Shown here: piece by piece, positions 28,101-37,246 of the stretch | Layout: each line of letters starts with the position of its first letter | Numbering within the stretch: the stretch's first letter is position 1 | Assembly (NCBI RefSeq): GCF_037126285.1 | Contig: NZ_CP147012.1 | Location: 4,238,676 to 4,302,675 of the forward strand | DNA: 64,000 nucleotides | DNA from: Bernardetia sp. MNP-M8 | Lineage (GTDB): Bacteria > Bacteroidota > Bacteroidia > Cytophagales > Bernardetiaceae | Direction of reading: 5' to 3' | Program-made: the position numbers and the translations under genes | The notes under the pieces: generated by a model | Told to the model about the DNA's origin: nothing | Databases searched by the model: none | The model's input: the letters and a program-made list of their open reading frames with translations, nothing else

Positions 28101-29463
28101 GATAACCAAGCGTATTTTTTCCATGAATACGTGCATGAGAATCTACCCACTCTTCCATTAATTTTCCAGCTTCTTTATAATCATCAGCAGCCAAACGAAC
28201 ATAATAAATATCTTCTATGATAGCCAAACGTCTTTGATGATCTTTAGGAACTAATGCTGTATTTTTATACATATCTATCAGCATTTTCAGTGATTGAGAA
28301 TAGCGTTGGTTTTCATAGTTCCACATTGCATCTGCTTGAAGTGCAGTAGAATATTGCAAATGTCCTGTACCATAATATTTTGCTGCATTGCGTTCTAACT
28401 CCCAACGCTGACGAACATTTTGGGTGCTATACTTTATGTTTTGTAAAAATCTTGGCTTTAAAGAAAATCCTTTGCTTTCTTCGTCTTGCTGCACCACAAA
28501 ACCACTATTTACATAATAATCAATTAATAAAGCATGTAATTTGATATAATCTTTGTGTACTGTTCCGACAGTTCTTTCAGCCCGATAAAGTGTCTTTTCT
28601 AGTAGTTTACGTATTTCATCTCGTTCCTCTCCATTATCAATCATGAGTTGAATTCTGACATATTGATTACGCACATAAGCAAGCTGACGAGTAGATAATT
28701 CTGTTTTTATAAAGTTATCTGCTTGTTCTATATATTTACTTGCTTCATTATATCTTCCTGCTAGTCGGGCAGCGTCTGCTTGTAAAGATAGTATTTGAGC
28801 ATAATCTGTTTTTTTTCGTATTTCTTCTCTATCTGACAGATTACGAGTTTCAGTTTGTTTGCTAACATCACTAAAAAACTGAGTTTCTTTTCCAATAAGT
28901 GATTTGCGTACACTCAATAAATCTTGAATTTGATAATCTAATAAATTTAAAAAATTCCCTCTTTGAAAATCAATCAGTATTTGTGTATAATATAAATCTG
29001 AAAAAATATAATTTTCAGTTGGTTTTTCTCCTACTATTTTTTTAGCGTCGTTCAAATAGTTTTCTGCTTGCTGTGTAAATGAATATTCAGCATAATATTT
29101 TGCAGCCTGTAAGAGTGCTAATCCATATCCTTTACTATTCTCACCTTGTTTTTTGCGATTAGCTATAAATTTTTGTGTTATGGCATGAAACTTTGAAATT
29201 TCTCCTGTTGCTTCGTAATATTTAATTAAATACTTTTCTATTTTTGTAGATAAATCAATATTTCCTCTTCTTTGAGTCTTTTTATAGAGTTTTTCAGCTT
29301 CAGATAAAGCTTTTTTATAATCTCCATCTTCAAAATAGCGTTCACAGATTTCTAAGTTTCTCTGTAATTGTCTTTCAGCTCCATTTTCTTGTGCAAAGCC
29401 AAAAGTAGGCTGTAAAGTAAAAAGGAGAAAGAATATAAATAGTAGTATATTATTTTTTGACAT
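25177..29463 (-). CDS. Secreted TPR-CHAT protein (caspase-like protease)
   Basis: 1428 residues with a signal peptide (about 1-25, ending GFAQ). The bulk (about 30-940) is an array of tetratricopeptide repeats, recognisable from repeated A..Y...G.Y..A...Y/L patterns such as YGTDSRFLINTYNQSAHLEFANG. Then a helical linker (about 950-1100) and a C-terminal CHAT domain (about 1130-1428). The caspase-type dyad is present: His1266 in HIATHG and Cys1340 in SACETGRG, followed by EGVYGLQSAFLLAGA and the typical end NPIYWGAFVMIG-like (here DPIYWGAFVMIGR). CHAT proteases cleave proteins after activation by a sensor, and some act in defence (the type III-E gRAMP system) while most are uncharacterised. 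The signal peptide places this one outside the cytoplasm. No partner gene is adjacent. Confidence 0.88.
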   Translation of the reverse strand: MSKNNILLFIFFLLFTLQPTFGFAQENGAERQLQRNLEICERYFEDGDYKKALSEAEKLYKKTQRRGNIDLSTKIEKYLIKYYEATGEISKFHAITQKFIANRKKQGENSKGYGLALLQAAKYYAEYSFTQQAENYLNDAKKIVGEKPTENYIFSDLYYTQILIDFQRGNFLNLLDYQIQDLLSVRKSLIGKETQFFSDVSKQTETRNLSDREEIRKKTDYAQILSLQADAARLAGRYNEASKYIEQADNFIKTELSTRQLAYVRNQYVRIQLMIDNGEERDEIRKLLEKTLYRAERTVGTVHKDYIKLHALLIDYYVNSGFVVQQDEESKGFSLKPRFLQNIKYSTQNVRQRWELERNAAKYYGTGHLQYSTALQADAMWNYENQRYSQSLKMLIDMYKNTALVPKDHQRRLAIIEDIYYVRLAADDYKEAGKLMEEWVDSHARIHGKNTLGYHLANLKLAKYYFNYTEKFKEAGQLYNTHMQSLTKFVEPKSLIYINSLNDWIDYYMANDQFEEANKKSKEALDLIQQRYGDKHPRYAAQLEIAARLNMQQSNYKKVDTQVSQMLQIYEKQYNPSLAFEHAQALETAAHYYMIMGLYDRAEDLLNQAKRRFNRSSQSIANSSTAEELAFLYIETADFSAAEQLLKETIAEKEKRYGTDSRFLINTYNQSAHLEFANGKYIEAEQFANKALLIAQNIFGQNSIRTVESLSILADYNLAIGDYEKAQEFAQKALKIKTDILGNEHLDRASTLIQLARINFYSTADWKKVTNELDEADKMLIANLGENTPVYAGFLKTSAELYVAHKDIKSASDKLGKALNILEKLPSASLVSLAEINVLLGDLQIQQDNPDKAKDFYEDARKKYAKVFSEVHPKYVHVLARIARMYYVKNDYKKAEKYLSEVLDKHKEYINTTFAVLSEREKAKNWEQIRPDFEFFTHLVIQLQPKKKKLLRDLYDNILLTKGILLGQSQKLRNEIYKRSPDDTLRINFEKWQLKKIRLNAALALNPEQLKQENIDVRNLQKEIEDLSKILSRQSSDFAAATAQKPISWKDIQKNLENKEYAVEIIRYRQFDKEFTDSIKYIALVLPSSGNIRLAQMPNGNKMEDGDLQYYRNTVEFSLEDYDSYKIYWKPIGDKIDKNAGKIYLACDGVYNQLNVETFRMADNDFVIDNYFVAQLTSTRQIVEEEVKNVFPNNFVLFGNPLFYVDYKGAQSFPTLLGAEREVEIISTQLEGGNKNVTTYLKENAKEKQIKELNSQNNTVYHIATHGIFKEDISEQERERSAVLGTYNDPLMRSGLLFTGGGDMVQNKSVHEYNKADGVLTASEVATMNINSPLFILSACETGRGESKVGEGVYGLQSAFLLAGADALLMSLFKVDDDATQELMRIFYTRWKETGDKRVAIREAKRELRQNPKYVDPIYWGAFVMIGR

Positions 29464-29681
29464 AAAAATTATTTTCTTGATGAAGAAAAATTAGAATACA
29501 ATTATCTTTATTTAATGAATATATTTTCTCTGAATCCAAAAAAGTAACACATTTAATATTTTATCTAAAAATAGATTATTTATAGATGATATAAAACTGT
29601 AAAATAAAAATACTGATGAACCGAGTTTTACTTTAGATTGTAAATCGAAATTACAAAAAATAGTCATTAAAACCTTACCTT

Positions 29682-30512
29682 ATGCAACTCTATTTACCCA
29701 AACCTATTACAAGAACAAAATTAAGAATCTTTTTAGGTAAAAAATACTATCGTATTAAGCGATATTTTCGTTGGTATTTTTATACAAATAATTTTGCAAA
29801 AGAAAGACAAACTCAAAAAAAACTTCCTTTTTTAGTCAAAAATCATCAATCTATGCTTCTGCGTCCACTTATGGGGGTAGATATGAAACTTCAAGAACAA
29901 AAAATTACAAATTTGAAACTTGCTACTGATAGAATAAATGGACTTATTATAAAACCAAATCAAACTTTTTCTTTTTGGTTTTTGGTAGGAAAACCAACCA
30001 AAAAAAGAGGCTTTTTAGAAGGTTTAGTTTTAGAAAAAGGAAAAACGACTGTTGGAATTGGAGGAGGATTGTGTCAGCTTGCTAATCTTCTACATTGGAT
30101 TTTATTACATTCACCTTTAGAAATAACTGAACGTTGGCGACACAGTTATGATGTTTTTCCTGATGCTCAGCGAAAAGTGCCTTTTGGAAGTGGTGCAACA
30201 GTAGCTTATAATTATATAGATTTGCAGTTTAAAAATACTACTTTACAAGACTTTCAATTAAATTTTGAGATAAACGAAACCCATCTAAAAGGAGAGTTAT
30301 TGACGACTATAGATTTGAAAGAAAACTATCAAATAAAAGAAAACAAACATTTTTTTCGTCAAGAAGACTGGGGAGGCTATTCTCGTCATAATGAATTGGA
30401 AAGAATTCTGACAGATAAAGAAACAAATCAAGAAATAATGAGAGAAATTATTGCACAAAATCATGCACTTTTAATGTATGAGCCTTTTCTTAGTCATGAG
30501 TCAGTAAAATAA
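29682..30512 (+). CDS. VanW family protein
   Basis: 276 residues. The VanW domain spans most of it: LLRPLMGVDMKLQEQKITNLKLA, NQTFSFWFLVGKPTKKRGFLEGLVL, GIGGGLCQLANLLHW and RHSYDVFPD..RKVPFGSGATVAYNY. VanW was named from vancomycin-resistance clusters but its function is unknown; the family is widespread. There is no signal peptide and no resistance gene here, so no resistance role should be inferred. It is followed after 62 bases by the YdcF gene, and the two may form an operon ending at the terminator at 31401. Confidence 0.88.
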   Translation: MQLYLPKPITRTKLRIFLGKKYYRIKRYFRWYFYTNNFAKERQTQKKLPFLVKNHQSMLLRPLMGVDMKLQEQKITNLKLATDRINGLIIKPNQTFSFWFLVGKPTKKRGFLEGLVLEKGKTTVGIGGGLCQLANLLHWILLHSPLEITERWRHSYDVFPDAQRKVPFGSGATVAYNYIDLQFKNTTLQDFQLNFEINETHLKGELLTTIDLKENYQIKENKHFFRQEDWGGYSRHNELERILTDKETNQEIMREIIAQNHALLMYEPFLSHESVK

Positions 30513-30574
30513 ATTTGAAAGAGGTAAAGGAATATTTTGTCTAATTGTAATTTTTAATTCGTAATCAAAATACT

Positions 30575-31387
30575 ATGTTTTTCTTTTTATCAAAAACGTT
30601 ATTTTATTTTTTGATGCCCATTACTTGGGTTACATTTTTTTTATTGATAGCTGTTTTTATCAAAAAATGGCGCATAAAATCACTGAGAATAGGTGTCGTT
30701 TTGTTTTTGTTGTTTACAAATCCTTTTTTGGCAAATGAAATGTATTTACTGTGGGAAGTTCCACCAACACCAATAAAAGAGGTCAGAAATTATGAAGTAG
30801 GAATAGTTTTGACAGGAATGAGTAATGCAGGAAAAGAACCAAAAGACAGGATTTATGCAGGTTCAGGTATTGATAGGCTCTTGCAAGCTGTTCGTCTATA
30901 TAAAGAAGGCAAGATTAAAAAAATAATGATTGTTGGAATGTCAGAAGAAATAGACTGGATAAGTGGTAAAGAAAAGCTACCGAAGCGAACCTATAAATAC
31001 AAGGACATGTTAAAATCTATGTGTATAAAAGAAGAAGATATTTTGATAGAACCCAAATCAAAAAACACCTACGAAAATGCACAGCTTGCAGCACAATTTT
31101 TACAAAAAAATAAAGACAAATTAAATTTAAGATTTAACTCTGATTCAATCCATCAGAGTCAAATTTTAGTTATCACTTCAGCTTTCCATTTGAGACGCTC
31201 TTTAGGCTGTTTTGAGCAAGCAGAATTACAAGTTGATGGTTTTTCTACAGATTTTATAGCCAATGAACGAAAAAATATGTTTACTATTTTGAGTTTGATT
31301 CCGACAGAAGATGCAATGGCAAAATGGGGAAAGATTATTCACGAAATGATAGGCTATGTAGTGTATGACTTAACAGGGAAATTATAA
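30575..31387 (+). CDS. YdcF/SanA family membrane protein (DUF218)
   Basis: 270 residues. Two N-terminal hydrophobic segments (about 5-28 and 34-52) anchor it in the inner membrane, and a DUF218 domain follows: GIVLTG, DRIYAGSGIDRLLQAVRLYKEGKIKKIMIVG, EPKSKNTYENAQLAA, LVITSAFHLRRSLGCFEQ. Relatives (SanA, ElyC) affect envelope integrity and peptidoglycan precursor recycling in enterobacteria; the biochemical activity is not known. Position after the VanW gene hints at an envelope theme but proves nothing. Confidence 0.88.
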   Translation: MFFFLSKTLFYFLMPITWVTFFLLIAVFIKKWRIKSLRIGVVLFLLFTNPFLANEMYLLWEVPPTPIKEVRNYEVGIVLTGMSNAGKEPKDRIYAGSGIDRLLQAVRLYKEGKIKKIMIVGMSEEIDWISGKEKLPKRTYKYKDMLKSMCIKEEDILIEPKSKNTYENAQLAAQFLQKNKDKLNLRFNSDSIHQSQILVITSAFHLRRSLGCFEQAELQVDGFSTDFIANERKNMFTILSLIPTEDAMAKWGKIIHEMIGYVVYDLTGKL

Positions 31388-31400
31388 AAATAAAATCAAT

Positions 31401-31438
31401 AAAAAAGCACTTTCTATTTTTTAGAAAGTGCTTTTTTG
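31401..31438. terminator. Bidirectional intrinsic terminator
   Basis: Arms AAAAAAGCACTTTCTA and TAGAAAGTGCTTTTTT around a short T-rich loop, between the convergent YdcF gene and the exported protein gene. Confidence 0.88.
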
Positions 31439-31458
31439 AGGTTTAATGAAAAAGATAT

Positions 31459-32379
31459 TTATCTTTTCAAATTGATATTTGTACAGTTTTCGGAATATAC
31501 ATCATATTTGAGTATAGACATAATAGCTAATACTTCGTCATTAGGATGAGATTTTGCTATTAAATCTCCTTGAGTTCCATCTGCATTTTGTTTGAAGATA
31601 TCACCTGTTTGTGTCCATTTATAAACATTATCACCTACTCTTACAGTGCGTTCGCCACTCTGTCCACCCTGATTTTCGTACAAAAATTCAAAGTTACTTA
31701 CCATAGTAGAGTAATTTTTTCCACTAGGAACAATGGTCTTTACCAAATAATTTCCAGAGTTTACGCCTGTGCTAGACTTATAGAGTTCACATGAACAAAT
31801 TCCTTTGATGCGCTCATCTTCTGTTCCGATAACTGAATAATGAGCAATTTTCCAATCACTAGTTTGCTTTTCATTTCTGAAAACCATCGAAACCGTTTCA
31901 GTTCCCTTAGACCAAATTTCTTTATCTTTTGTAATTGTATATTCTACGACATAAACAATAACACCGATTGCTCCTTTTACCTCATTTTTCAAAACTTCTT
32001 TTATAGAATAACTTATCTTTAAGCCTTCTGTACGTGTTATTTTGGTCAAATAACTCAAAAAACCTTCATAATCACTATTCAAAACAGAACCTCTATCTGA
32101 AATGTTGAAAGTAACTAATGTAGATGTAACGTCTTTTGCCATGTGTTGCATCACTGATTTTACGTCTTTAGTATCACCTAATTTTGAATAAGCATCTGCA
32201 AATTCCATCAAGTTTTTCTTAATAATTACCTCAGCAGCTTTGTCTCTAGCTTTTTGTTTTTCTTCTTCACTTATTTTTGAATTTTTTTGAGCGTAGACGG
32301 TAGAGTAAAACAATGAGGAAGAAAACAATAGTAATAATACAAAACAAATCTTAGAAAGGGAGTTTTGAAAAGTTCTCAT
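31459..32379 (-). CDS. Exported protein with NTF2-like domain
   Basis: About 306 residues from the ATG at 32379, which gives a compact signal peptide ending YSTVYAQ; an in-frame ATG ten codons upstream (32409) is the alternative. The first half after the signal reads like a SnoaL/NTF2-like fold: KNLMEFADAYSKLGDTKDV, FEGFLSYL-like segment, KISYSIKEVL, TETVSMVFR and DWKIAHYSVIG. The second half (GICSCELYKSS... to the end) is a separate beta-rich domain with two cysteines. It is likely periplasmic. I recognise no catalytic site; function unknown. Confidence 0.65.
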   Translation of the reverse strand: MRTFQNSLSKICFVLLLLFSSSLFYSTVYAQKNSKISEEEKQKARDKAAEVIIKKNLMEFADAYSKLGDTKDVKSVMQHMAKDVTSTLVTFNISDRGSVLNSDYEGFLSYLTKITRTEGLKISYSIKEVLKNEVKGAIGVIVYVVEYTITKDKEIWSKGTETVSMVFRNEKQTSDWKIAHYSVIGTEDERIKGICSCELYKSSTGVNSGNYLVKTIVPSGKNYSTMVSNFEFLYENQGGQSGERTVRVGDNVYKWTQTGDIFKQNADGTQGDLIAKSHPNDEVLAIMSILKYDVYSENCTNINLKR

Positions 32380-32644
32380 TGAATGAGAAGGAGATGATGA
32401 ATATATCATGAAAGTATAAATTTAAGAATGAGTTTGGATAAAATAAAATTAAGGATTAAATAAAATTACTACTTATCCAACAAATACATTTTGAAAAATA
32501 GGTAACAAAAAATAATTATGTAAAAATAGGTTTTTGTAGAGAAATAATAGGTTTTCTGCTTTTTTTGGAATTAATTAATAAGATAAATATCGATTTTACA
32601 AGAATTAATCCAATGAAATGTAAATTTCGTTAAAATTATAGGAG

Positions 32645-33373
32645 TTATTTACTTATTCCATAGAAAAGGGTAAAAAATGCAGAGGGAAAAATTTGCTTGT
32701 TTTCTGCTAATCCCATAATCTCTATTTTTTTTGAGTAGGCATCAATCATCATTCCAGCTTCAAAACCTACTTGAGAGCCTTTGAAAGCACTAAACTCTAA
32801 AGCGAGAGATGTTTTTAGACTAGCTCCTAACTGAATTTTGGCATCTGTTATACGCTTTCCAAATGAACCTGTGCCTATTACAGCTTCAAAAGAAGTATGG
32901 ACATTTGGGTCATACTGTTCAGTTCGAATTATTTCATTAGTAAATTGATAATCAATAATATAAGGTGCTACAATGCCAATAGTTGGACCTACTGCGCCAA
33001 TAGCATTTACTTGAATACCACGTTCTTCTGCCTTTCTAAACAAAACCCATTCTCTACCATATTGAGGACGCAAAACATACAAAAAATTACGTTTACCAGG
33101 GGTAAAAAATTCACCTGACAAGCGACTTGCTCTTCGTTGTTCTTTGGGGTGTCTTACATCAACAAGCTCTAATGAAAAGCTATGAAACATAGTTTCATTT
33201 ATTGCCTTTGAATAACGAAAAGAAAAACCACCAATCAGACCAGATTGTGTATTCAAATTAATACCATAAACAAACTGAGTTTCATAATCAAAATCATCAG
33301 CATTACTTTGTGAAAAAGAAGGAATACTGATAAATATTAAAAATGCTGTGAGAAAGAAGAATAAAAATTTCAT
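32645..33373 (-). CDS. Exported outer-membrane beta-barrel-like protein
   Basis: About 242 residues from the ATG at 33373, chosen because it directly starts a signal peptide (MKFLFFFLTAFLIFI...FSQ); an in-frame start 15 codons earlier adds a poor N-terminus. The mature chain alternates polar and hydrophobic residues with many aromatic strand ends (FVYGINL, GGFSFRYSKA, FHSFSLELVDV, NFLYVLRPQYGREW) and ends in FFTLFYGISK, suggesting a small outer-membrane barrel. It resembles a conserved hypothetical family in Cytophagales; no function is known. Confidence 0.65.
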   Translation of the reverse strand: MKFLFFFLTAFLIFISIPSFSQSNADDFDYETQFVYGINLNTQSGLIGGFSFRYSKAINETMFHSFSLELVDVRHPKEQRRASRLSGEFFTPGKRNFLYVLRPQYGREWVLFRKAEERGIQVNAIGAVGPTIGIVAPYIIDYQFTNEIIRTEQYDPNVHTSFEAVIGTGSFGKRITDAKIQLGASLKTSLALEFSAFKGSQVGFEAGMMIDAYSKKIEIMGLAENKQIFPSAFFTLFYGISK

Positions 33374-33587
33374 ATATAAATAGTTAGAAAATAGGCAAAA
33401 TACTTTGTACTGCTTCAATGTTAAGTGTTTTTTTTGTAAATATACATAGAAAATTATCTTAATAGATTAACCTAGAAAAACGAATTGTGTTTGAATACGG
33501 TTTTTTTATCAAAATCTATATAAATAGAATAGTATTTGCTTTCTTTGCTAAAAATAATTTTCTATCTCCTACAAAAAATAATCTTAT

Positions 33588-34178
33588 ATGTTAGCTCGCA
33601 ATAAAATAAATTATTTTCTATTATTTACTTTCTTCTTCCTAATAAGTGGATTTTTAAATTCATTATTTGCTCAAGTTATTATTTCTGATGAAGAAAGAAA
33701 ATTATTTACAACCATAGAAAATCTTGAACCTTTAGGAATTGTATATGAAAATGCAAGTGCAGGAGAAGAAATAGAAAAGGAAGATTATGGGGATGGTTCA
33801 CTCCTTTATACATACGAATTTGAAGATTCTGATTTATGGTTACACGAACTCTTATGGGTAGAATCATCTGCACAAGCAGCAAATTTTACGTATGAAGCCT
33901 ATGGAGAAGCTAGTAAAACTTACCTTTCAGAAGGACTTATTCTTTCAGCTTTTAGAGTTATCAACTTATCAAATTCGAATGCAGAGGTAGTAGTAGCTGA
34001 TGTTTATAATGAAAAACAAAAAAAAGTAGGTGCTATTGTTCGATTTAAAGAGCGAAATATAAGTGGTATGCTTATTTTGATAGGAATGGAATTTCAGGAA
34101 AGAGTAATAGAAAAATTTCTGAATACAGAAATGCAGCAAATGAATCAAGCGTGTTCGAAACTCTCACTTTGGAGATAA
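33588..34178 (+). CDS. Exported protein of unknown function
   Basis: 196 residues. A signal peptide (about 1-29, ending LFAQ) is followed by an acidic alpha/beta domain (IISDEERKLFTTIENLEPLG..., YEFEDSDLWLHELLWVE..., VVVADVYNEKQKKVGAIVRF). No lipobox, membrane segment or known motif was found. It stands alone, convergent with mutS2, with a hairpin between them. Confidence 0.65.
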   Translation: MLARNKINYFLLFTFFFLISGFLNSLFAQVIISDEERKLFTTIENLEPLGIVYENASAGEEIEKEDYGDGSLLYTYEFEDSDLWLHELLWVESSAQAANFTYEAYGEASKTYLSEGLILSAFRVINLSNSNAEVVVADVYNEKQKKVGAIVRFKERNISGMLILIGMEFQERVIEKFLNTEMQQMNQACSKLSLWR

Positions 34179-34221
34179 AAAATAAAGCAATTCCTATATT
34201 CTTCTCTAGTCTAAAAAACTA

Positions 34222-34248
34222 TTGACAGCCTTGTGAAAGGACTGTCAA
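34222..34248. terminator. Hairpin between convergent genes
   Basis: Arms TTGACAGCCTT and AAGGACTGTCAA with one bulged base. It lies between the exported protein gene (+) and mutS2 (-). Confidence 0.6.
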
Positions 34249-34274
34249 AGTTTATAAATAGATTAATTAGTTGA

Positions 34275-36707
34275 TTACTTCAAGGCTACCAAAGTAACAC
34301 CTGCGCCACCTCTATCAGCATGTTCATCTTTGATACTCTGAACTTGTGGATACTGGCGAAGTGCATCCCTAACTACCTGACGCAAAATACCTTCACCTTT
34401 CCCATGCAATATTCGAAGATTTTTTTGAGAAAGCATGACAGCATCATCCATAAACTCAGTTACTATTGGGTTTACTTCTTCGGCACGCTTTCCACGCACA
34501 TCCAAATCTGGACTAAAATGTAAAACTTTGTTATGAAGTGTAGAGCCTGAACCTGAACCCGAATTAGTAGTAGAATTCATATTTCCTGTAATAGAAGTAG
34601 GTAATATCTTTTCATCTACTTTCTGCAAACGATTCATTTTTACAGTAGTTTTGAGCGAACCAATACGAAGCAAGGCATCTTTATTTTTGATTGAAAGAAC
34701 TTCTGCCACAGCCGTTTGTCCTTTTATCTGTACAAAATCACCTTGTTTTATTTCAGTATCTACATAACGAATCATTTCTTCATCGTTTTTAGGAAGTTGT
34801 TTTTCTTCTGATTCGTATTCTACTCGGTTGAGTTCGTCTTGTAGGCTATCCAAATCTTTTCTGACTGACTTTGTAATTTTCTTGTCAGCTTGTTGTTCTT
34901 TAATAGTTCGGATAGTATTTTCGATGCGTTGATTTGCCTTTTGTAGTAAAGCCTCTGCTTCTTTTTTAGCTTCTTGCATATATTTTTGCTTATTTTTCTT
35001 CAAATCATCTTTCAATGCTTGATTTTCTCTAAGCAATTTGTCTACTTCCAAACCTTGTTTTCTGAGGGAAGTTTGTTCTCTATCTAAATTCGAACGCTGT
35101 TTTTCCAATTGTCTTAATAATCGTTCTACTTCTAACTGTTCGCCACCTAGTTTTGAATGAGCTGATTTAATAACATCGGAAGGTAGACCAATTTTTTTAG
35201 CAATTTCTAATGCAAACGAACTCCCTGGCTTTCCTATTTCTAGTTTAAAGAGAGGTTCTAATTTATCTACATCATAACGCATTGCTCCATTAACAATAAA
35301 CTGCGATTTTTCTGCCATAAACTTCAGATTCGCATAGTGAGTCGTAATTACAGCATACATTCTCTGTTTTTCAAACTCTTCTAAAATGGCTTCTGCTATC
35401 GATGCACCTACTTGTGGCTCTGTTCCTGTTCCAAATTCATCTATTAAAGCAAGTGTTCGTTTGTTTCCTGCAATAAGGAATTTTTTCATGTTATAAAGAT
35501 GCGAACTGTATGTACTCAAATCATTGTCAATTGATTGTTCGTCGCCTATATCTATGAAAAGCTGATCGAAAATACCAATCTTTGAGCCTTCCTGTACTGG
35601 AATAAGTAAGCCACTTTGAAACATATATTGTAGCAAACCAACTGTTTTTAAAAGAACTGATTTACCACCTGCATTTGGTCCTGAAATAAGTAAAATTCGT
35701 TGATTTCCATCTAAAAACAGTGTATTTGGAAGAACTGTTTTTCCTTGTTTTTTATATGATAAATAAAGAAGAGGATGGTAGGCATTTTGCCAATCTATCA
35801 AAGCACGTTTTTGAAAATCTGGATTTATGGCATTTAATTTTATGGCAAAACGAGCTTTTGCACGAATAAAATCTACTTGAGCCAAAAATTCATACGCATA
35901 CTTTAATGTATATAAATGAGGACGTAAAAACGTTGTGAGGTCAGTCAGAATACGCACAATTTCGAAACGCTCTTGGTGCATAAACTGTTTAATATCGTTA
36001 TTCAAATCTACAATTGCTTCAGGTTCTATAAAAATAGTTTGTCCTGTTGAAGAGGTATCATGAACAATTCCTTTTAGCTGTTTTCGATATTCTGTTTTGA
36101 TAGGAACTACCATTCTGCCTTCTCTGACAGTTGTGTCGACATCAGAGCGTAAATAATCGTTTTTTCGAAGATCTTCTACAATAGAAACTAATTTTTTTCG
36201 AAGTGTGACCTGCGTTCTGACAATGGCTTGACGAATTTTTTGAAGTTCTGGCGAAGCATTGCTTCTCATCTGTCCTTTATCATCAATTACTCTTTCTATA
36301 TCTTGAATGACTTCATAAGGAACTTCTATATCCTGACACATAGATTGCAGGCGTGGAAATTCTTCTTTGGGCTGTCGTCGAATTACCCTTAAAGTCTGAT
36401 ATAATGTATCTAAAGAGCGTTTGATATCATAAAATTCACTTTCTGTAAGGAAATTATTGACAATTGAAGCCTTTGCCAGATAAGCTGTTACATCAAAATA
36501 ATAACTTTCTGGTGGACTTTGCCCTGTTTCTATGAGTTTTTTAAATTCTTCAGTCTGTTCGGTAAGGCTGGCAATGGTTTCATAATCATTATGAAATTCC
36601 ATTTTATCTATAAGCTGTCTGCCCAAAATTCCTTGGCATTCATCAGCTAAAAGTTCTCGGACTTTATCAAATCCTAATTTTGATTCTATATTTTCGGGAT
36701 AAACCAT
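34275..36707 (-). CDS. mutS2: Endonuclease MutS2
   Basis: 810 residues, as expected. It has the MutS core and ATPase: Walker A GPNAGGKS (about 343-350), Walker B region ALIDEFGTGTEPQVGASIAEAI, then THYANLKFMA. A long coiled coil (about 520-640, QLEVERLLRQLEKQRSNLD onward) leads to the KOW-like region and a C-terminal Smr nuclease domain (DVRGKRAEEV, LRILHGKGEGILRQVVRDAL). MutS2 does not take part in mismatch repair; it binds branched DNA to limit recombination and in Bacillus acts on collided ribosomes. The low-complexity spacer TTNSGSGSGS before Smr is typical. Confidence 0.95.
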   Translation of the reverse strand: MVYPENIESKLGFDKVRELLADECQGILGRQLIDKMEFHNDYETIASLTEQTEEFKKLIETGQSPPESYYFDVTAYLAKASIVNNFLTESEFYDIKRSLDTLYQTLRVIRRQPKEEFPRLQSMCQDIEVPYEVIQDIERVIDDKGQMRSNASPELQKIRQAIVRTQVTLRKKLVSIVEDLRKNDYLRSDVDTTVREGRMVVPIKTEYRKQLKGIVHDTSSTGQTIFIEPEAIVDLNNDIKQFMHQERFEIVRILTDLTTFLRPHLYTLKYAYEFLAQVDFIRAKARFAIKLNAINPDFQKRALIDWQNAYHPLLYLSYKKQGKTVLPNTLFLDGNQRILLISGPNAGGKSVLLKTVGLLQYMFQSGLLIPVQEGSKIGIFDQLFIDIGDEQSIDNDLSTYSSHLYNMKKFLIAGNKRTLALIDEFGTGTEPQVGASIAEAILEEFEKQRMYAVITTHYANLKFMAEKSQFIVNGAMRYDVDKLEPLFKLEIGKPGSSFALEIAKKIGLPSDVIKSAHSKLGGEQLEVERLLRQLEKQRSNLDREQTSLRKQGLEVDKLLRENQALKDDLKKNKQKYMQEAKKEAEALLQKANQRIENTIRTIKEQQADKKITKSVRKDLDSLQDELNRVEYESEEKQLPKNDEEMIRYVDTEIKQGDFVQIKGQTAVAEVLSIKNKDALLRIGSLKTTVKMNRLQKVDEKILPTSITGNMNSTTNSGSGSGSTLHNKVLHFSPDLDVRGKRAEEVNPIVTEFMDDAVMLSQKNLRILHGKGEGILRQVVRDALRQYPQVQSIKDEHADRGGAGVTLVALK

Positions 36708-37246
36708 GTTCAGTTATCAGTAATCAGTGAAACAGTGACCAGTTAATTTCAAGTAGCTGACAGTTTAACTTCGTTGAGGGCTGAAGCCACTTCAACTGTC
36801 AGAAATAGAGTGATTCTTGTGAAACTGTTTTAGTATTTTTATTTTGTAATGCTTAGATAAACTCAATAACCCATTTTCTTTAGTTTTGATTCAAAAAGAT
36901 AAAACTTTTTTTGAAGAGTCTGTAAATCAATGACTTTTGTTTCAATAATTTGTTGAAAATTCTCTAAGATTATAGATTATTTTGTTTACTAATAAGAATG
37001 ATATAGCTTTAATAAAACTTCTGATAGATTAAGCAGATAAAAATATAAACAAATTTTAAAACACTGTATTAACAGGAACGTCATTGTCAGTTTCTGACCG
37101 ACGAGATAGTTAATTAATCACCCAATTTTGAAAAAACTAACTTCATGACTACTTTTGTCTAACATTATGGTTTCTCAAAAGATTAGCTTTTTTTGATTCA
37201 AATTTATATCTAATGTTTATTTAAAATTATAGCCTTTATTTTTCCA
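36708..37246. other. 539-base divergent gene-free region between mutS2 and hisD
   Basis: It contains an inverted repeat with nine-base arms CTGACAGTT (36757-36765) and AACTGTCAG (36794-36802), enclosing a smaller GGCT-gaa-GCC hairpin. Another short TGTCAG/CTGACC repeat lies near 37086-37100, and the hisD promoter at 37127-37157. No gene was seen; a nine-codon frame at 37169 has no histidine codons and so is not a his leader peptide. Confidence 0.5.
37127..37157 (+). promoter_or_regulatory. Promoter of hisD
   Basis: TTTG (37127-37130), 19 bases, TACTTTTG (37150-37157), a full match to the Bacteroidota consensus. The leader to the ATG would be about 80 bases. Confidence 0.7.

Noticed and set aside
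29682-30512. VanW gene as a sign of vancomycin resistance
   Set aside because: None of vanHAX or vanRS is present; VanW-family proteins are common in bacteria without resistance.
37169-37198. A nine-codon frame before hisD as a histidine attenuator peptide
   Set aside because: It has no histidine codons, and no alternative hairpin-terminator pair was visible.
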